In this document: positions 43,802 to 52,489 of the stretch, piece by piece
Layout: each line of letters opens with the position of its first letter
How positions within the stretch are numbered: position 1 is the first letter of the stretch
From: Rhodospirillaceae bacterium
Lineage (GTDB): Bacteria > Pseudomonadota > Alphaproteobacteria > Thalassobaculales > Thalassobaculaceae
Assembly (NCBI GenBank): GCA_018401495.1
Contig: JAGYJX010000021.1
Coordinates: 248,001 to 312,000 of the forward strand
Direction of reading: 5' to 3'
Length of the DNA stretch: 64,000 nucleotides
The notes under the pieces: generated by a model
The model's database searches: none
What the model saw: the letters and a program-made list of their open reading frames with translations, nothing else
Told to the model about the DNA's origin: nothing
Position numbers and translations under genes: made by a program

Positions 43802-44830
43802 CTACGTCGTGACGTAGCGCCAAGCCCCGTCGTCGCCCAGGTGGCGGCTGAGCCGGCCCTGGTCGATCAGCAGGTTGAGGTGGGCCAGCGACTCGCCGAC
43901 CGCGAACCGGGTCTGGTGAGTGTCCATCTTGCGCTGGAACATGGCGTTCATCACGTCGATCGCCGTCGATGGCACCTGGCAGACCTGGGCGGCCAGGTCG
44001 AGGCGCCGGTCGTGGTGTTCGGTCAGGTCGAGTGCGCGCGGCTTGAGGCCACGGTAGGGCCGGTCGTGCGACGGCAGTACCAGGGTCTGGTCGGCGATCG
44101 GGTCGAGCGAGTCCAGGAACCGCAGGTAGTCCTGCAGCGGGTTGCCGTCCGGCTCGTTCCACCAGACCGAGATGTTCGGGGAGATCCGCGGCAGCAGGAA
44201 GTCGCCGCCGATCATCAGTTCGGCCTCCGGGCAGTACAGGCAGGCGTGCTCGGGCGAGTGTCCCGAGCCGATCATGACCATCCAGCGCCGCCCGCCGATC
44301 TCCAGCACGGTGTCGGCGGCCAGGCGGTTGAAGGTCAGCGGGATCGGCGACACCATGCGGCGGTAGGAATTGCCGAGAACCCGCATGTCGGCGACGTCGG
44401 TCGCGCCGAGTCCGGTGCGGCGGTAGAACGCCACGATCCCGTCGAGCAGCTCCTCGGTGTCGTCCAGCCGGATGGCCCGGGCCGACAGCCATTCCGAGCG
44501 GGTCATCCAGAGCGGCGCTCCGGTGCGCTCCAGCAGCCAGCCGGCGCTGCCCATGTGGTCGGGGTGGTAGTGCGTCACCAGGACCTGGGTGATCGGCCGG
44601 CCGTCGAGGCCGTTCGCCAGGATCGGCTCCCAAAGCTGGCGCGTGGTCTCGTCGCCGAGGCCACAGTCGATCAGCACCCAGCCGTCGCCGTCATCGATGA
44701 GGTACAGGTTCACGTGGTTGAGGGCGAACGGCAGGGGCATCCGCACCCAGCGCACGCCGTCGGCCACCGTCATCACCGTACCCGGTTCCGGCAGCACGTC
44801 CCCGAGGACATATTCGATCGAGTTGGTCAT
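43802..44830 (-). CDS. MBL-fold metallo-hydrolase
   Basis: 342 residues. The zinc motif THYHPDHMGSAGW is present, with downstream ligands in IGSGHSPEHACLY, IGGDFLLPR and LPSHDRPY. The C-terminal helical domain (HHDRRLDLAAQVCQVP) is the type seen in MBL hydrolases of the LACTB2/glyoxalase-II-like group, and an esterase or thioesterase role is possible. It is adjacent to the phosphonate transporter, but its length and motif order differ from PhnP, so I do not assign that role. ATG 44830 is used. Confidence 0.85.
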   Translation of the reverse strand: MTNSIEYVLGDVLPEPGTVMTVADGVRWVRMPLPFALNHVNLYLIDDGDGWVLIDCGLGDETTRQLWEPILANGLDGRPITQVLVTHYHPDHMGSAGWLLERTGAPLWMTRSEWLSARAIRLDDTEELLDGIVAFYRRTGLGATDVADMRVLGNSYRRMVSPIPLTFNRLAADTVLEIGGRRWMVMIGSGHSPEHACLYCPEAELMIGGDFLLPRISPNISVWWNEPDGNPLQDYLRFLDSLDPIADQTLVLPSHDRPYRGLKPRALDLTEHHDRRLDLAAQVCQVPSTAIDVMNAMFQRKMDTHQTRFAVGESLAHLNLLIDQGRLSRHLGDDGAWRYVTT

Positions 44831-44902
44831 GGGCGGCGACCTTAAACGCTTCGTTCGGCCTTGCAAGTCTTTGCGCCGCCCGGTTTCCGTTCGTTTTCGG
44901 CC

Positions 44903-45766
44903 TCAGGGACGGGGATCCTGGCGGCCGATGATGCGCACCCGCAAGTTACGCGAGATGATGTCGATCACGTAGACGGTCGCCAGGATCATCAGGACGATGA
45001 ACATGACCTCGTCCCAGTTGTTCACGCGGATCCGATCGGACAGCTGCTGCCCGATGCCGCCGGCGCCGACCACGCCCAGGATGGTGGCCGACCGGGTGTT
45101 GGATTCGAAGAAGTAGAGCGTGTTCGACAGGATCACCGGCAGAACCTGCGGCAGAATGCCGAACCGCATGGTCTGCACGCGGCCGGCGCCGGTGGCGCGC
45201 ACGCCCTCGATCTGGCGACGGTCGACGTTCTCGATCGCCTCGGCAAACAGCTTCGACAGCACCCCGACATCGGCGACCGCGATCGCCAGGATGCCGGCGA
45301 ACGGCCCGAGGCCGACGACGTTCACGAAGATCAGCGCCCAGATCAGGGTGTCGATCCCGCGAATGCCGTCGAGGGTGCGCCGCAGGCTGAAATGGAACAG
45401 CCAGTTCGGGATCACGTTCTTGGCGCCGAGAAACCCGACCGGCACCGCGATCACGAAGGCCAGCAGGGTTCCGAAGAACGCCATGGCCAGGGTTTCCGCC
45501 AGCGCCAGCGAGAACTCCCCGAGCCAGCCGTTGTGGGCCGGCGGAAACATGAACTGCAGCAGCCAGCCGAGCTTGGAGGCCCCGGTCACCAGCCGCTCGA
45601 GGTCGAAGAACCCGGTCCACCAGAGCGCGAACGCCAGGGCGGCGGCTATCGCGACGATGATCCCGCGGTTGCGGAGACGCTGCAGGGGCGGCACCGCGAA
45701 GACCTGCGGGTAGGCGGTGCGCGGGTCGATCGGCTGCCCGCTCGGGGCGTGCGTGGCGTCGCTCAT
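44903..45766 (-). CDS. phnE: Phosphonate ABC transporter permease (second subunit)
   Basis: 287 residues with about six membrane helices. The BPD-transport permease EAA loop is seen in IEGVRATGAGRVQTMRFGILPQVLP, and SATILGVVGAGGIGQQL is the PhnE-type helix that follows. It starts four bases within the end of the first permease gene (ATGA overlap). Tandem PhnE1/PhnE2 genes are common in alphaproteobacteria and probably form a heterodimeric channel for phosphonates or phosphate esters with PhnC and PhnD. Confidence 0.93.
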   Translation of the reverse strand: MSDATHAPSGQPIDPRTAYPQVFAVPPLQRLRNRGIIVAIAAALAFALWWTGFFDLERLVTGASKLGWLLQFMFPPAHNGWLGEFSLALAETLAMAFFGTLLAFVIAVPVGFLGAKNVIPNWLFHFSLRRTLDGIRGIDTLIWALIFVNVVGLGPFAGILAIAVADVGVLSKLFAEAIENVDRRQIEGVRATGAGRVQTMRFGILPQVLPVILSNTLYFFESNTRSATILGVVGAGGIGQQLSDRIRVNNWDEVMFIVLMILATVYVIDIISRNLRVRIIGRQDPRP

Positions 45767-46644
45767 CGCAGGCTCTCCTGACCGATCAGGCGGTGTCGCA
45801 GTCGCTCGCAGACCAGGTCGATGGCCGAGACCGTCAGGACGATCAGGATCACCAGGGCGCTGATGTCGGCGTAGATGAACTGCCGGATCACCAGGTAAAG
45901 CTCCTGGCCGATGCCGCCGGCGCCGACGAAGCCGATGATGGCGGCGCTGCGCACGTTGATCTCGAAGCGCAGCAGGCTGTAGCTCACGAAGTTCGGCAGG
46001 ACCTGCGGAACGACGCCGTAGCGCACCACCTGGAACCAGTTGCCGCCGACCGCGCGGATGCCCTCGATCGGCTTGGTGTCGATGTTCTCGTTGACCTCGG
46101 AGAACAGCTTGCCGAGCGCGCCGATGGTGTGGATGGCGATCGCCAGCACGCCGGCCAGCGGGCCGATGCCGAACGCGAACACGAAGATCAGCGCGTACAC
46201 CAGCTCCGGCACCGCGCGGGCGATCTCCAGCAGGCGCCGGCTCGTGAACACGATCAGACCGCTCTGCACCAGATTGCGCGACGCCGCGAAGCAGAGCGCG
46301 AAGCCGATAGCAGCGCCGATGGTGGTCGCCAGGAACGCGATCACCACCGTGTCGAACAGCATCAGGAGCCAGCGGCCGAGCCCCCAATACCACTCCCGGG
46401 CGTCGGCGATCAGGCCGTCGCCGGTCGCCTTCGGGAGGGTCCGGTCGATGTAGTTGAACAGCCCGCCGATGCCCTCGACCAGCCGGTCGGGCCGGACTTC
46501 GCCGACATGCACCGAGGCGGCGAAGGCGAGGGCGAACAGGCCGCCGAACAGCAGCGTCTGGCGCCGCCTGACGCGCTCGGCGGCCCTCCTGGTTGCGTTG
46601 AAGCGGCTGACCGCCTCGTCCGCGCCGTCGGTCATGCTGGTCAT
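45763..46644 (-). CDS. phnE: Phosphonate ABC transporter permease (first subunit)
   Basis: 293 residues, about six membrane helices, paralogous to the next gene. The coupling loop is IEGIRAVGGNWFQVVRYGVVPQVLP and the following helix AAIIGFVGAGGIGQELY. A cytoplasmic Arg-rich N-terminus (RRAAERVRRRQ) precedes the first helix. The gene follows phnD after 85 bases that contain a strong hairpin, and its stop overlaps the second permease start. Confidence 0.93.
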   Translation of the reverse strand: MTSMTDGADEAVSRFNATRRAAERVRRRQTLLFGGLFALAFAASVHVGEVRPDRLVEGIGGLFNYIDRTLPKATGDGLIADAREWYWGLGRWLLMLFDTVVIAFLATTIGAAIGFALCFAASRNLVQSGLIVFTSRRLLEIARAVPELVYALIFVFAFGIGPLAGVLAIAIHTIGALGKLFSEVNENIDTKPIEGIRAVGGNWFQVVRYGVVPQVLPNFVSYSLLRFEINVRSAAIIGFVGAGGIGQELYLVIRQFIYADISALVILIVLTVSAIDLVCERLRHRLIGQESLR

Positions 46645-46684
46645 CGGGATCGGTCCGTGGGTGATTTCGTTTCGCGCAACGGGC

Positions 46685-46710
46685 GGCCGCCCGGATGTCT
46701 CCGGGCGGCC
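46685..46710 (-). other. Intercistronic hairpin between phnD and phnE
   Basis: A perfect 10-bp stem (GGCCGCCCGG with CCGGGCGGCC) around an ATGTCT loop, 20 bases after the phnD stop and 40 bases before phnE. It has no T run. Hairpins here usually stabilise the binding-protein message so that it is made in excess over the permeases. Confidence 0.6.
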
Positions 46711-46729
46711 AACATCCGTTGTCGTGAAC

Positions 46730-47637
46730 TCAGGAGCCGCGACGGGCGCGCTGGTTTTCCTTGATCATCCGCACGATCGGCTCGTACTCGGCGTGGGTGA
46801 CTGCCTTGTAGCCCTTGGCCTTTCCGTCGGTCATGGCCTTCCAGGCGGTCGGGATCGGCGACCGGCATGTCCATGTAGGCCGCCTTGACCGCCTGCTTGA
46901 GCGCCGTCGGCATCGACGACCGGACGGTGATCGGGCTGGACGGCAGCAGCGGCGACTTCCAGATCACCCGGACCGGAATCCTTGGGGATCATGCCCTTGT
47001 CCCACATCCGGCTGAAGTTAGAGCGCTCCTCGCTGTTCCACCATGTGGCGGCGCCGTCGAAGGTGTCGTTCAGGAGGGCGACGATGCTGTTCTCGTGGCT
47101 GCCGGAGAACGCGGTATTGGAGAAGAAGTTCTCGGGGTCGATACCCGCTTCTTTCAGGAAGAAGGCCGGTGCCTGAAAGCCGGAGGTCGAGTTCGGGTCG
47201 GCGAAGGCGAACTTCTTGCCGCGCAGATCCTCGATCTTCTGGTACGGGCTGTCGGTCTTCACGACGACCACGGAATGGTAACCGAAGGTGCCGTCGTTGG
47301 CGATCTGGCCGGCCAGCGGCTCAACCTCGCCACCGGAGACGATCCAGGCCTGGGCGTAGGCGGCCGGGCCGAGGCCGGCGACCTGCAGCTTGTCGGCGTT
47401 CAGGGCCTCGATCACGCCGGCGTAGTCGGTGGCGTTGCGGAACTCCACCGGCACGCCGAGGGTCTTCTCGAGGTAGGCGATGACCGGCTTGTAGCGGACG
47501 ATGCGGTCGGCTTCGTTTTCCGAGGTCACCACGCCCATGGTGAGCTTCGGGTACTTTGTGCGCCAGTCGTCGGCGGCGGCGGGGGCGGCCGCGCCGATCA
47601 GGACGGCGGCGGCGATGAAGGTGCGTCGGTTCAGCAT
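46730..47637 (-). CDS. phnD: Phosphonate ABC transporter substrate-binding protein, two frameshifts
   Basis: About 301 residues. The signal peptide MLNRRTFIAAAVLIGAAAPAAA is followed by the PhnD-type mature protein (MGVVTSENEADRIVRYKPV, GPAAYAQAWIV, FADPNSTSGFQAP, FSGSHENSI). One extra base near 46978 separates MIPKDSG from RVIWKSPLLPSSPITVR, and a second near 46856 separates PVADP from TAWKAMTDGKAKGYKAV. The protein delivers phosphonates or phosphate esters to PhnE. It lies between phnC and the permeases. Confidence 0.9.
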
Positions 47638-47675
47638 GAGGAACTCCCTGGTGGTCGTTTCGGAATGCGCTCGTG

Positions 47676-48494
47676 TCAAACGGCGGCGCGGCGTGCCGGA
47701 CGGGACTCCGCCAGGTCGAGACTGGTCGAGGTGATGTCCTCGTCGATCTCGCCGCCGTCGCCTTCGACGCCGTAGATCGCGCGCACGGTGTCCGGCGACA
47801 GCGCCGTCGGGTCGCCGTCGAACACCACCCGGCCGTTCGCCATGCCGACCACCCGGTCGCAGTAGCGCCGGGCGGTATCGAGCGTGTGCAGGTTGCAGAG
47901 CACGGTGATCCCGTCCTCGCGGTTGATGGTGCGCAAGGCGTCCATGACGATGGCGGCGTTGCGCGGGTCGAGCGAGGCGATCGGTTCGTCGGCGAGCAAG
48001 ATCGTCGGTTCCTGCATCAGTGCCCGGGCGATCGCGACACGCTGCATCTGACCGCCGGACAATGTCTCGGCGCGCTGCAAAGCCTGGCCGGCCATGTCGA
48101 GCCGGTGCAGGGCCCGCACCGCGAAGGCGCGCTCCTCGTCGGAGAACCGCTTGAACAGCGAGGGGATCGTGGCGTGCTGGTTGAGCCGGCCGAGCAGCAC
48201 GTTGGTGATGACGTCGAGGCGCGGCACCAGGTTGAACTGCTGGAAGATCATCGCGCAACGCGCGCGCCACGCCAGCAGCGCGGCTCCCTTCAGCGCGACC
48301 ACGTCGACGCCGCCGACGACGATGCTTCCCGCGGTCGGCTCGACCAGCCGGTTGATCAGCCGCAACAGCGTCGACTTGCCCGCTCCGGACCGTCCGATCA
48401 CGCCGACCATCTGGCCGTCTCGGATCTTCAGGGACACGCGATCGACGGCCGCCACGGCCCCGAAGCGTTTCTCCAGGTCGGTGATCTCGAGCAT
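47676..48494 (-). CDS. phnC: Phosphonate ABC transporter ATP-binding protein
   Basis: 272 residues from ATG 48494 (MLEITDLEKRFG). Walker A is GRSGAGKS, the Q-loop is FQQFNLV, the ABC signature LSGGQMQR and Walker B ILLADEPIASLD, with the switch His in NLHTLDTA. PhnC-type features include LEPTAG-like insertion and the C-terminal extension after VVFDGDP. It is the first gene of the transporter operon phnC-phnD-phnE1-phnE2, 130 bases after the phnN stop. Confidence 0.95.
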   Translation of the reverse strand: MLEITDLEKRFGAVAAVDRVSLKIRDGQMVGVIGRSGAGKSTLLRLINRLVEPTAGSIVVGGVDVVALKGAALLAWRARCAMIFQQFNLVPRLDVITNVLLGRLNQHATIPSLFKRFSDEERAFAVRALHRLDMAGQALQRAETLSGGQMQRVAIARALMQEPTILLADEPIASLDPRNAAIVMDALRTINREDGITVLCNLHTLDTARRYCDRVVGMANGRVVFDGDPTALSPDTVRAIYGVEGDGGEIDEDITSTSLDLAESRPARRAAV

Positions 48495-48565
48495 TGTGGT
48501 TTCCCGCATTGCCGGGCGCGCGACCATCGGTCGGGCCGATCCACGGGATCGGCGGCTGCGCACTC

Positions 48566-48583
48566 ATTGCTCAGGAGAGCAAT
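48566..48583. repeat. Inverted repeat upstream of phnC
   Basis: ATTGCTC-AGGA-GAGCAAT: 7-bp perfect arms and a four-base centre, 71 bases before the phnC start in the phnN-phnC gap. It could be an operator for the transporter operon or a small mRNA hairpin separating it from phnN. Confidence 0.4.
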
Positions 48584-48624
48584 ACCGGGGCTTGGCAAAG
48601 CGTCGGTGACGGTCGGGTGAAGTT

Positions 48625-49215
48625 TCAGGGTCGATCGTGCGACGATTCGGTTACGGCCTTATGGCGCGGCCGGTGTCCCAGGGCCTCGATCACGCTCGAC
48701 ACCGCCGTCGCGAGGGGGCCGTCGTTGACGATGGTGGTCACGTCGGCGCCGGACACCTCGAAGGCACTCGGCGCGGGCGACGCGCCGGTCGACGTCGTCG
48801 GGGCTCTCCCGGCCACGGGACGCCAGCCTCGCGCGCAGCACCTCGGAGGGGACCACCAGGCTGATCACCCTGGTCGGGGAGAAGCGCCGCCGCGCCTCGT
48901 CCAGCGCGCCGCGAGACACGTTCACCACCACCGTGCGGCCGGCGGCGAGATCATCGCCGATGGCCGCCGGCACGCCATAGCCGAGGCCGTGCGCCTCCCA
49001 GGCGAGGGCGTAGGCGCCGGCGGCGCGACGCTCTCGAAAGTCCGCGGCATCGACCGGGATGTGGTCCTCGCCGCCGGCTTCGGCCGGGCGCGTGATCTCG
49101 CGGCGCGGGAAGACCACCGTCGGGTCGCCGGCCAGCGCTTCGCGAACCGCGGCGATCACGGTGTCCTTGCCGACCCCGGAGGGCCCACGACCAGCACCAG
49201 GGTGCCGCGCGTCAT
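48625..49215 (-). CDS. phnN: Ribose 1,5-bisphosphate phosphokinase, two frameshifts
   Basis: About 196 residues. ATG 49215 begins MTRGTLVLVVGP; one C is missing near 49181, inside the P-loop that should read GPSGVGKDTVI, and one C is extra near 48778 before APSAFEVSGADVTTIVNDG. Guanylate-kinase-like segments (FPRREITRPAEAGGEDH, RTVVVNVSRG) are typical of PhnN, which phosphorylates ribose 1,5-bisphosphate to PRPP at the end of the C-P lyase route. It is the last gene of the phnGHIJKLM set. Confidence 0.88.
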
Positions 49216-49222
49216 GGCGGTG

Positions 49223-49844
49223 TCACGCGAAGCGGTCCGCGAAGGCGTCGGCGTCCAGCGCCCGGAATTCCGCCAGCCGCTCGCGCAGGGTGTCGTGGCT
49301 CCAATCCCACCAGGCGATCGCCATCAGCTTCGCCTCGGTGGCTTCGCTTACCCGCCGGCGAATGACCCTGGCGGGCACGCCGGCGACGATGGTGTAGGGC
49401 TCCACGTCCTTGGTCACGACCGCGCCGGCGCCGATGATCGCGCCGGTGCCCACCGTAACCCCCGGCATCACCACCGCGCCGTGCCCGATCCAGACGTCGT
49501 GCCCGATGGTCACCGGGGTCGAGCGTCGCCAGTCGAAGAAGGTGTCGTCCCGCTCGCCGAGGCCGTAGTCGTCGGACCGATACTGGAAATGGTGCAGGCA
49601 GGCGCGCCAGTGCGGGTGATTTCCCGGATTGATGCGGGTGTGGGAGGCGATGTTTGCGAACTTGCCGATGGTCGCGTAGATGACTCTGGCTGTCGCTGAC
49701 CACGTAGCTGTAGTCGCCCATCGTCGTCTCGACCACCGAGGTGCGGGCGCCGACCTCGGTCCAGGCGCCGAGGGTCGAGGCGACCACGTTGGCCTCCGGG
49801 TGGATCCAGGGTCCGTCGGGCGACAGCTTCTTCCTGACAGCCAT
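49223..49844 (-). CDS. Hexapeptide-repeat acetyltransferase of the phosphonate operon, one frameshift
   Basis: About 206 residues with a left-handed beta-helix: GHDVWIGHGAVVMPGVTVGTGAIIGAGAVVT-like repeats and a VAGVPARVIRRR end. The C-terminal extension WWDWSHDTLRERL and the genomic position identify the phosphonate-associated transferase hexapeptide family (TIGR03308 type). One extra A near 49685 splits VVSDSQ from VIYATIGKFANIASH. It may acetylate an aminoalkyl phosphonate, a role PhnO has elsewhere (inference). ATG 49844 overlaps the phnM stop. Confidence 0.85.
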
Positions 49845-50989
49845 CACAGCACCCGTTCGCCCTGGCGCCAGACGCGGCGCACCACTGGCACGCCGTCGTC
49901 CAGTCGCTTGACGCGGATCAGGTCGGCGCGCGCGCCGACCTCGATCCGGCCACGGTCGTCGAGGCCGATCATGTCGGCGGGGTTGCGGGTGACGGTGGCG
50001 ATGGCGCCGGGAAGCGTCATGCCGTGCTGTTCGTGCAGCCGGAACGCGCCGTACAGCAGGCTGGAGGGCACGTAGTCCGAGGACAGCGCGTCGAGCACGC
50101 CGGCCTCGGCCAGTTCGCCGGCCGAGACGTTCCCGGAATGCGAGCCGCCGCGCACCACGTTCGGACCGCCCATGATCGTGCCCATACCCCGCGAATGGGC
50201 AGCCTTCGCAGCTTCCATGGTGGTCGGGAACTCGCTGATGGTCAGGCCGAGCCCGGCGGCTTCCTCGACGTGTTCCTCGGTGGCGTCGTCGTGGCTGGCG
50301 ATCGTGTGGCCGGCGGACAGCGCCATCTCGACCAGGATGCGCCGGTGCCGGTCGGAGTAGAGTTCCTGCGCGGCCTTGCGGTCGACGATCATGCGCTCGA
50401 ACGCGGCGTCGCTCATCGCGTGCTTGCCCTGGTAGTAGACCCGCAGCTTGTCGAGGTTGACGAACTGGCGCTGGCCGGGGGTGTGGTCCATCAGCGAGAC
50501 CAGCCGCACCAGCGGGTCGTCCTTGAAGGGCTCGAACAGGCCCAGCACGTCCTTGTGGGCGACCTCGCAGCGCATGTGCAGGTGGTGGTCGGCGCGCAGC
50601 AGGTCGCCGGCCCGGAAGCTGCGGATGGCGTCGGCGGACTCGCGCACGATGTGGTCTCGGATGTCCTCGCTGAGGGTGCCGCCGACGGCGATGGCGTCGA
50701 GCACCGTGGTGATGCCGGCGGCCACCACCTGGGCGTCGTGCGCCAGCAGGGCGGAGGAGGTCGGCCAGTGCACCTTGGGGCGCGGCTGCACGTGCTTCTC
50801 CAGGTTGTCGGTGTGCAGTTCGACGAGCCCCGGCATCAGGTAGTCGCCGTCGATGTCGAGGGCCTCCGCCACGCCGGTGCCGGCGGCATCGACGGCCGCG
50901 ATCCGGCCCCCGGCAACGCGGACGGTGCCGAGCACGACCGCGTCGGCCAGCACCAGCCGGGCGTTGCTGATGATCAGGTCGGCCGTCAT
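49844..50989 (-). CDS. phnM: Alpha-D-ribose 1-methylphosphonate 5-triphosphate diphosphatase
   Basis: 381 residues. An amidohydrolase-superfamily enzyme that removes pyrophosphate from ribosyl 1-phosphonate 5-triphosphate, making the substrate of PhnJ. LMPGLVELHTDNLEKHVQPRP carries the PhnM metal motif (a HxD in place of HxH), HHLHMRCEVAH and ASHDDATEEHV supply further ligands, and LSSDYVPSSLLYG is a signature near the C-terminus. It is coupled by overlapping stop-start codons to phnL upstream and the acetyltransferase gene downstream. Confidence 0.96.
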   Translation of the reverse strand: MTADLIISNARLVLADAVVLGTVRVAGGRIAAVDAAGTGVAEALDIDGDYLMPGLVELHTDNLEKHVQPRPKVHWPTSSALLAHDAQVVAAGITTVLDAIAVGGTLSEDIRDHIVRESADAIRSFRAGDLLRADHHLHMRCEVAHKDVLGLFEPFKDDPLVRLVSLMDHTPGQRQFVNLDKLRVYYQGKHAMSDAAFERMIVDRKAAQELYSDRHRRILVEMALSAGHTIASHDDATEEHVEEAAGLGLTISEFPTTMEAAKAAHSRGMGTIMGGPNVVRGGSHSGNVSAGELAEAGVLDALSSDYVPSSLLYGAFRLHEQHGMTLPGAIATVTRNPADMIGLDDRGRIEVGARADLIRVKRLDDGVPVVRRVWRQGERVL

Positions 50990-51702
50990 GCCGCTTCCCT
51001 CCCGGCGGCCAGGTCGTAGGAGCGGGTGCCGACGGCGGCGCGAACCTCGGCGTCGTGGAAGATGCCGACCACGGCGGCGCCGCGCCCGCAGGCCTCGGCG
51101 ATCAGGTCGGTGACGGTCCGGCGGTTCTCCACGTCGAGCGAGGCGGTCGGCTCGTCCAGCAGCAGGATCGGGTAGTCCTGCACGAAGGTCATGGCGATGT
51201 TCACCCGCTGCTGTTCGCCGCCGGAGAAGGTGGCCGGAGGCAGGCCCCACAGCGCCGGCGGGATGCGAAGCCGGGCGAGCAGGGACCCGGCGCGCTCGCG
51301 CGCCTCGTCGGGGTCGACGCCGCGGTCGGTCAGGGGGGCGGTCACCAGGTCCAGGGTCGGGACCCGCGGGATCACCCGCAGGAACTGGCTGACATAGCCG
51401 AGAGTTTGGCGCCGAACCTCGAGGATCCGGTACGGCTCGGCCGCGCACAGATCGACGATCTCGTCGCCGTGCCGCACCAGCACGGCGCCCGCTTGCGGCT
51501 TGTAGTTGGCGTAGAGCGAGCGCAGCAGGCTCGACTTTCCGGCACCCGACGGACCCGACAGGATCAGGCACTCGCCGCGGCGGACCTCCAGGGTCAGGTC
51601 GGCGAACACGTCGATCCGCACCCCGCCCTGGTTGTGCAGGACGAAGGACTTGGCGAGACGCTCGGCCCGCAGCATCACGTCGGCGTCGAGGATCGGGGTC
51701 AT
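50986..51702 (-). CDS. phnL: Phosphonate C-P lyase system protein PhnL
   Basis: 238 residues of an ABC-type ATPase without a partner permease. Walker A is GPSGAGKSS, the signature FSGGEQQRVN and Walker B ILLLDEPTASLD; FVLHNQGGVRIDVF is characteristic of PhnL. PhnL helps assembly or turnover of the C-P lyase core rather than transport. It starts four bases after the phnK stop and overlaps phnM. Confidence 0.95.
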   Translation of the reverse strand: MTPILDADVMLRAERLAKSFVLHNQGGVRIDVFADLTLEVRRGECLILSGPSGAGKSSLLRSLYANYKPQAGAVLVRHGDEIVDLCAAEPYRILEVRRQTLGYVSQFLRVIPRVPTLDLVTAPLTDRGVDPDEARERAGSLLARLRIPPALWGLPPATFSGGEQQRVNIAMTFVQDYPILLLDEPTASLDVENRRTVTDLIAEACGRGAAVVGIFHDAEVRAAVGTRSYDLAAGREAA

Positions 51703-51706
51703 GGCG

Positions 51707-52489
51707 TCACACCGGCAGGATCGAGGACACGAGCAGCTGGGTGTAGGGGTGCTGGGGGTCGTCCAGGACCTGGTCGGTCAGGCCGTGTTCGACCACGTCG
51801 CCGCCCTTCATCACCATCAGCCGGTGCGACAGCAGCCGCACCACGCCGAGGTCGTGGGTCACCACCACGCAGGCGATCCCGAGCGAGCCGACCAGGCCGC
51901 GGATCAGGTCGAGCAGGCGGGCCTGGACCGAGACGTCGAGGCCGCTGGTCGGCTCGTCCATGAACACCAGGCGCGGCTTGGTGACCAGGTTGCGGGCGAT
52001 CTGCAGGCGCTGCTGCATGCCGCCGGAGAAGGTCGCGGGCAGGTCGTCGATGCGGCCGAGGTCCATCTCCACCCGCTCCAGCCAGTCGACCGCCTCGGCG
52101 CGGATGTGGCCGTAATGCCGGTCGCCGATCGCCATCAGCCGCTCGCCGACGTTGGCGCCGGCCGACACCTTCATGCGCAGCCCGTCGCGGGCGTTCTGGT
52201 AGACGATGCCCCAGTCGGTGCGCATCAGCAGGCGGCGGCGCGCCTCCGACATGCCGTAGACGTCGACCGGCCCGACGTCGCGGGTGCCGGTAGGAGACCG
52301 ATCCGCTCGTCGGCTGCAGCTGGCCCGACACGCATTTCAGCAACGTGGTCTTGCCGGAGCCCGACTCCCCGACGATCCCGAGCACCTCGCCCGGGTGCAG
52401 GTCGAACGACACGTCCCGGCAACCGAGGTTGCGGCCGTAGCGGTGGGTCAGGTCGCGGACCTGGAGCAGGGGGCGCGCTCGCCGCTCAT
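51707..52489 (-). CDS. phnK: Phosphonate C-P lyase system protein PhnK, two frameshifts
   Basis: 260 residues after correction. ATG 52489 overlaps the phnJ stop; one C is missing in a C5 run near 52472 (MSGERAP to LLQVRDLTHRYG), and one base is extra near 52291 before TRDVGPVDVYGMSEARRRLL. Walker A is GESGSGKTT, the signature FSGGMQQRLQ and Walker B VFMDEPTSGLD. PhnK docks on the PhnGHIJ core and is needed for C-P bond cleavage in vivo. The two indels compensate over the whole gene but scramble the region between them. Confidence 0.9.

Noticed and set aside
43802..44830. The MBL hydrolase as PhnP
   Set aside because: It is downstream of the phn transporter, but it is about 90 residues longer than PhnP and has a C-terminal helical domain. 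Its motif THYHPDHMG is generic for the MBL fold.
48606..48623. Pho box upstream of phnC
   Set aside because: It matches only 8 of 14 consensus positions and has no -10 at the expected distance, so it was not listed as a feature.
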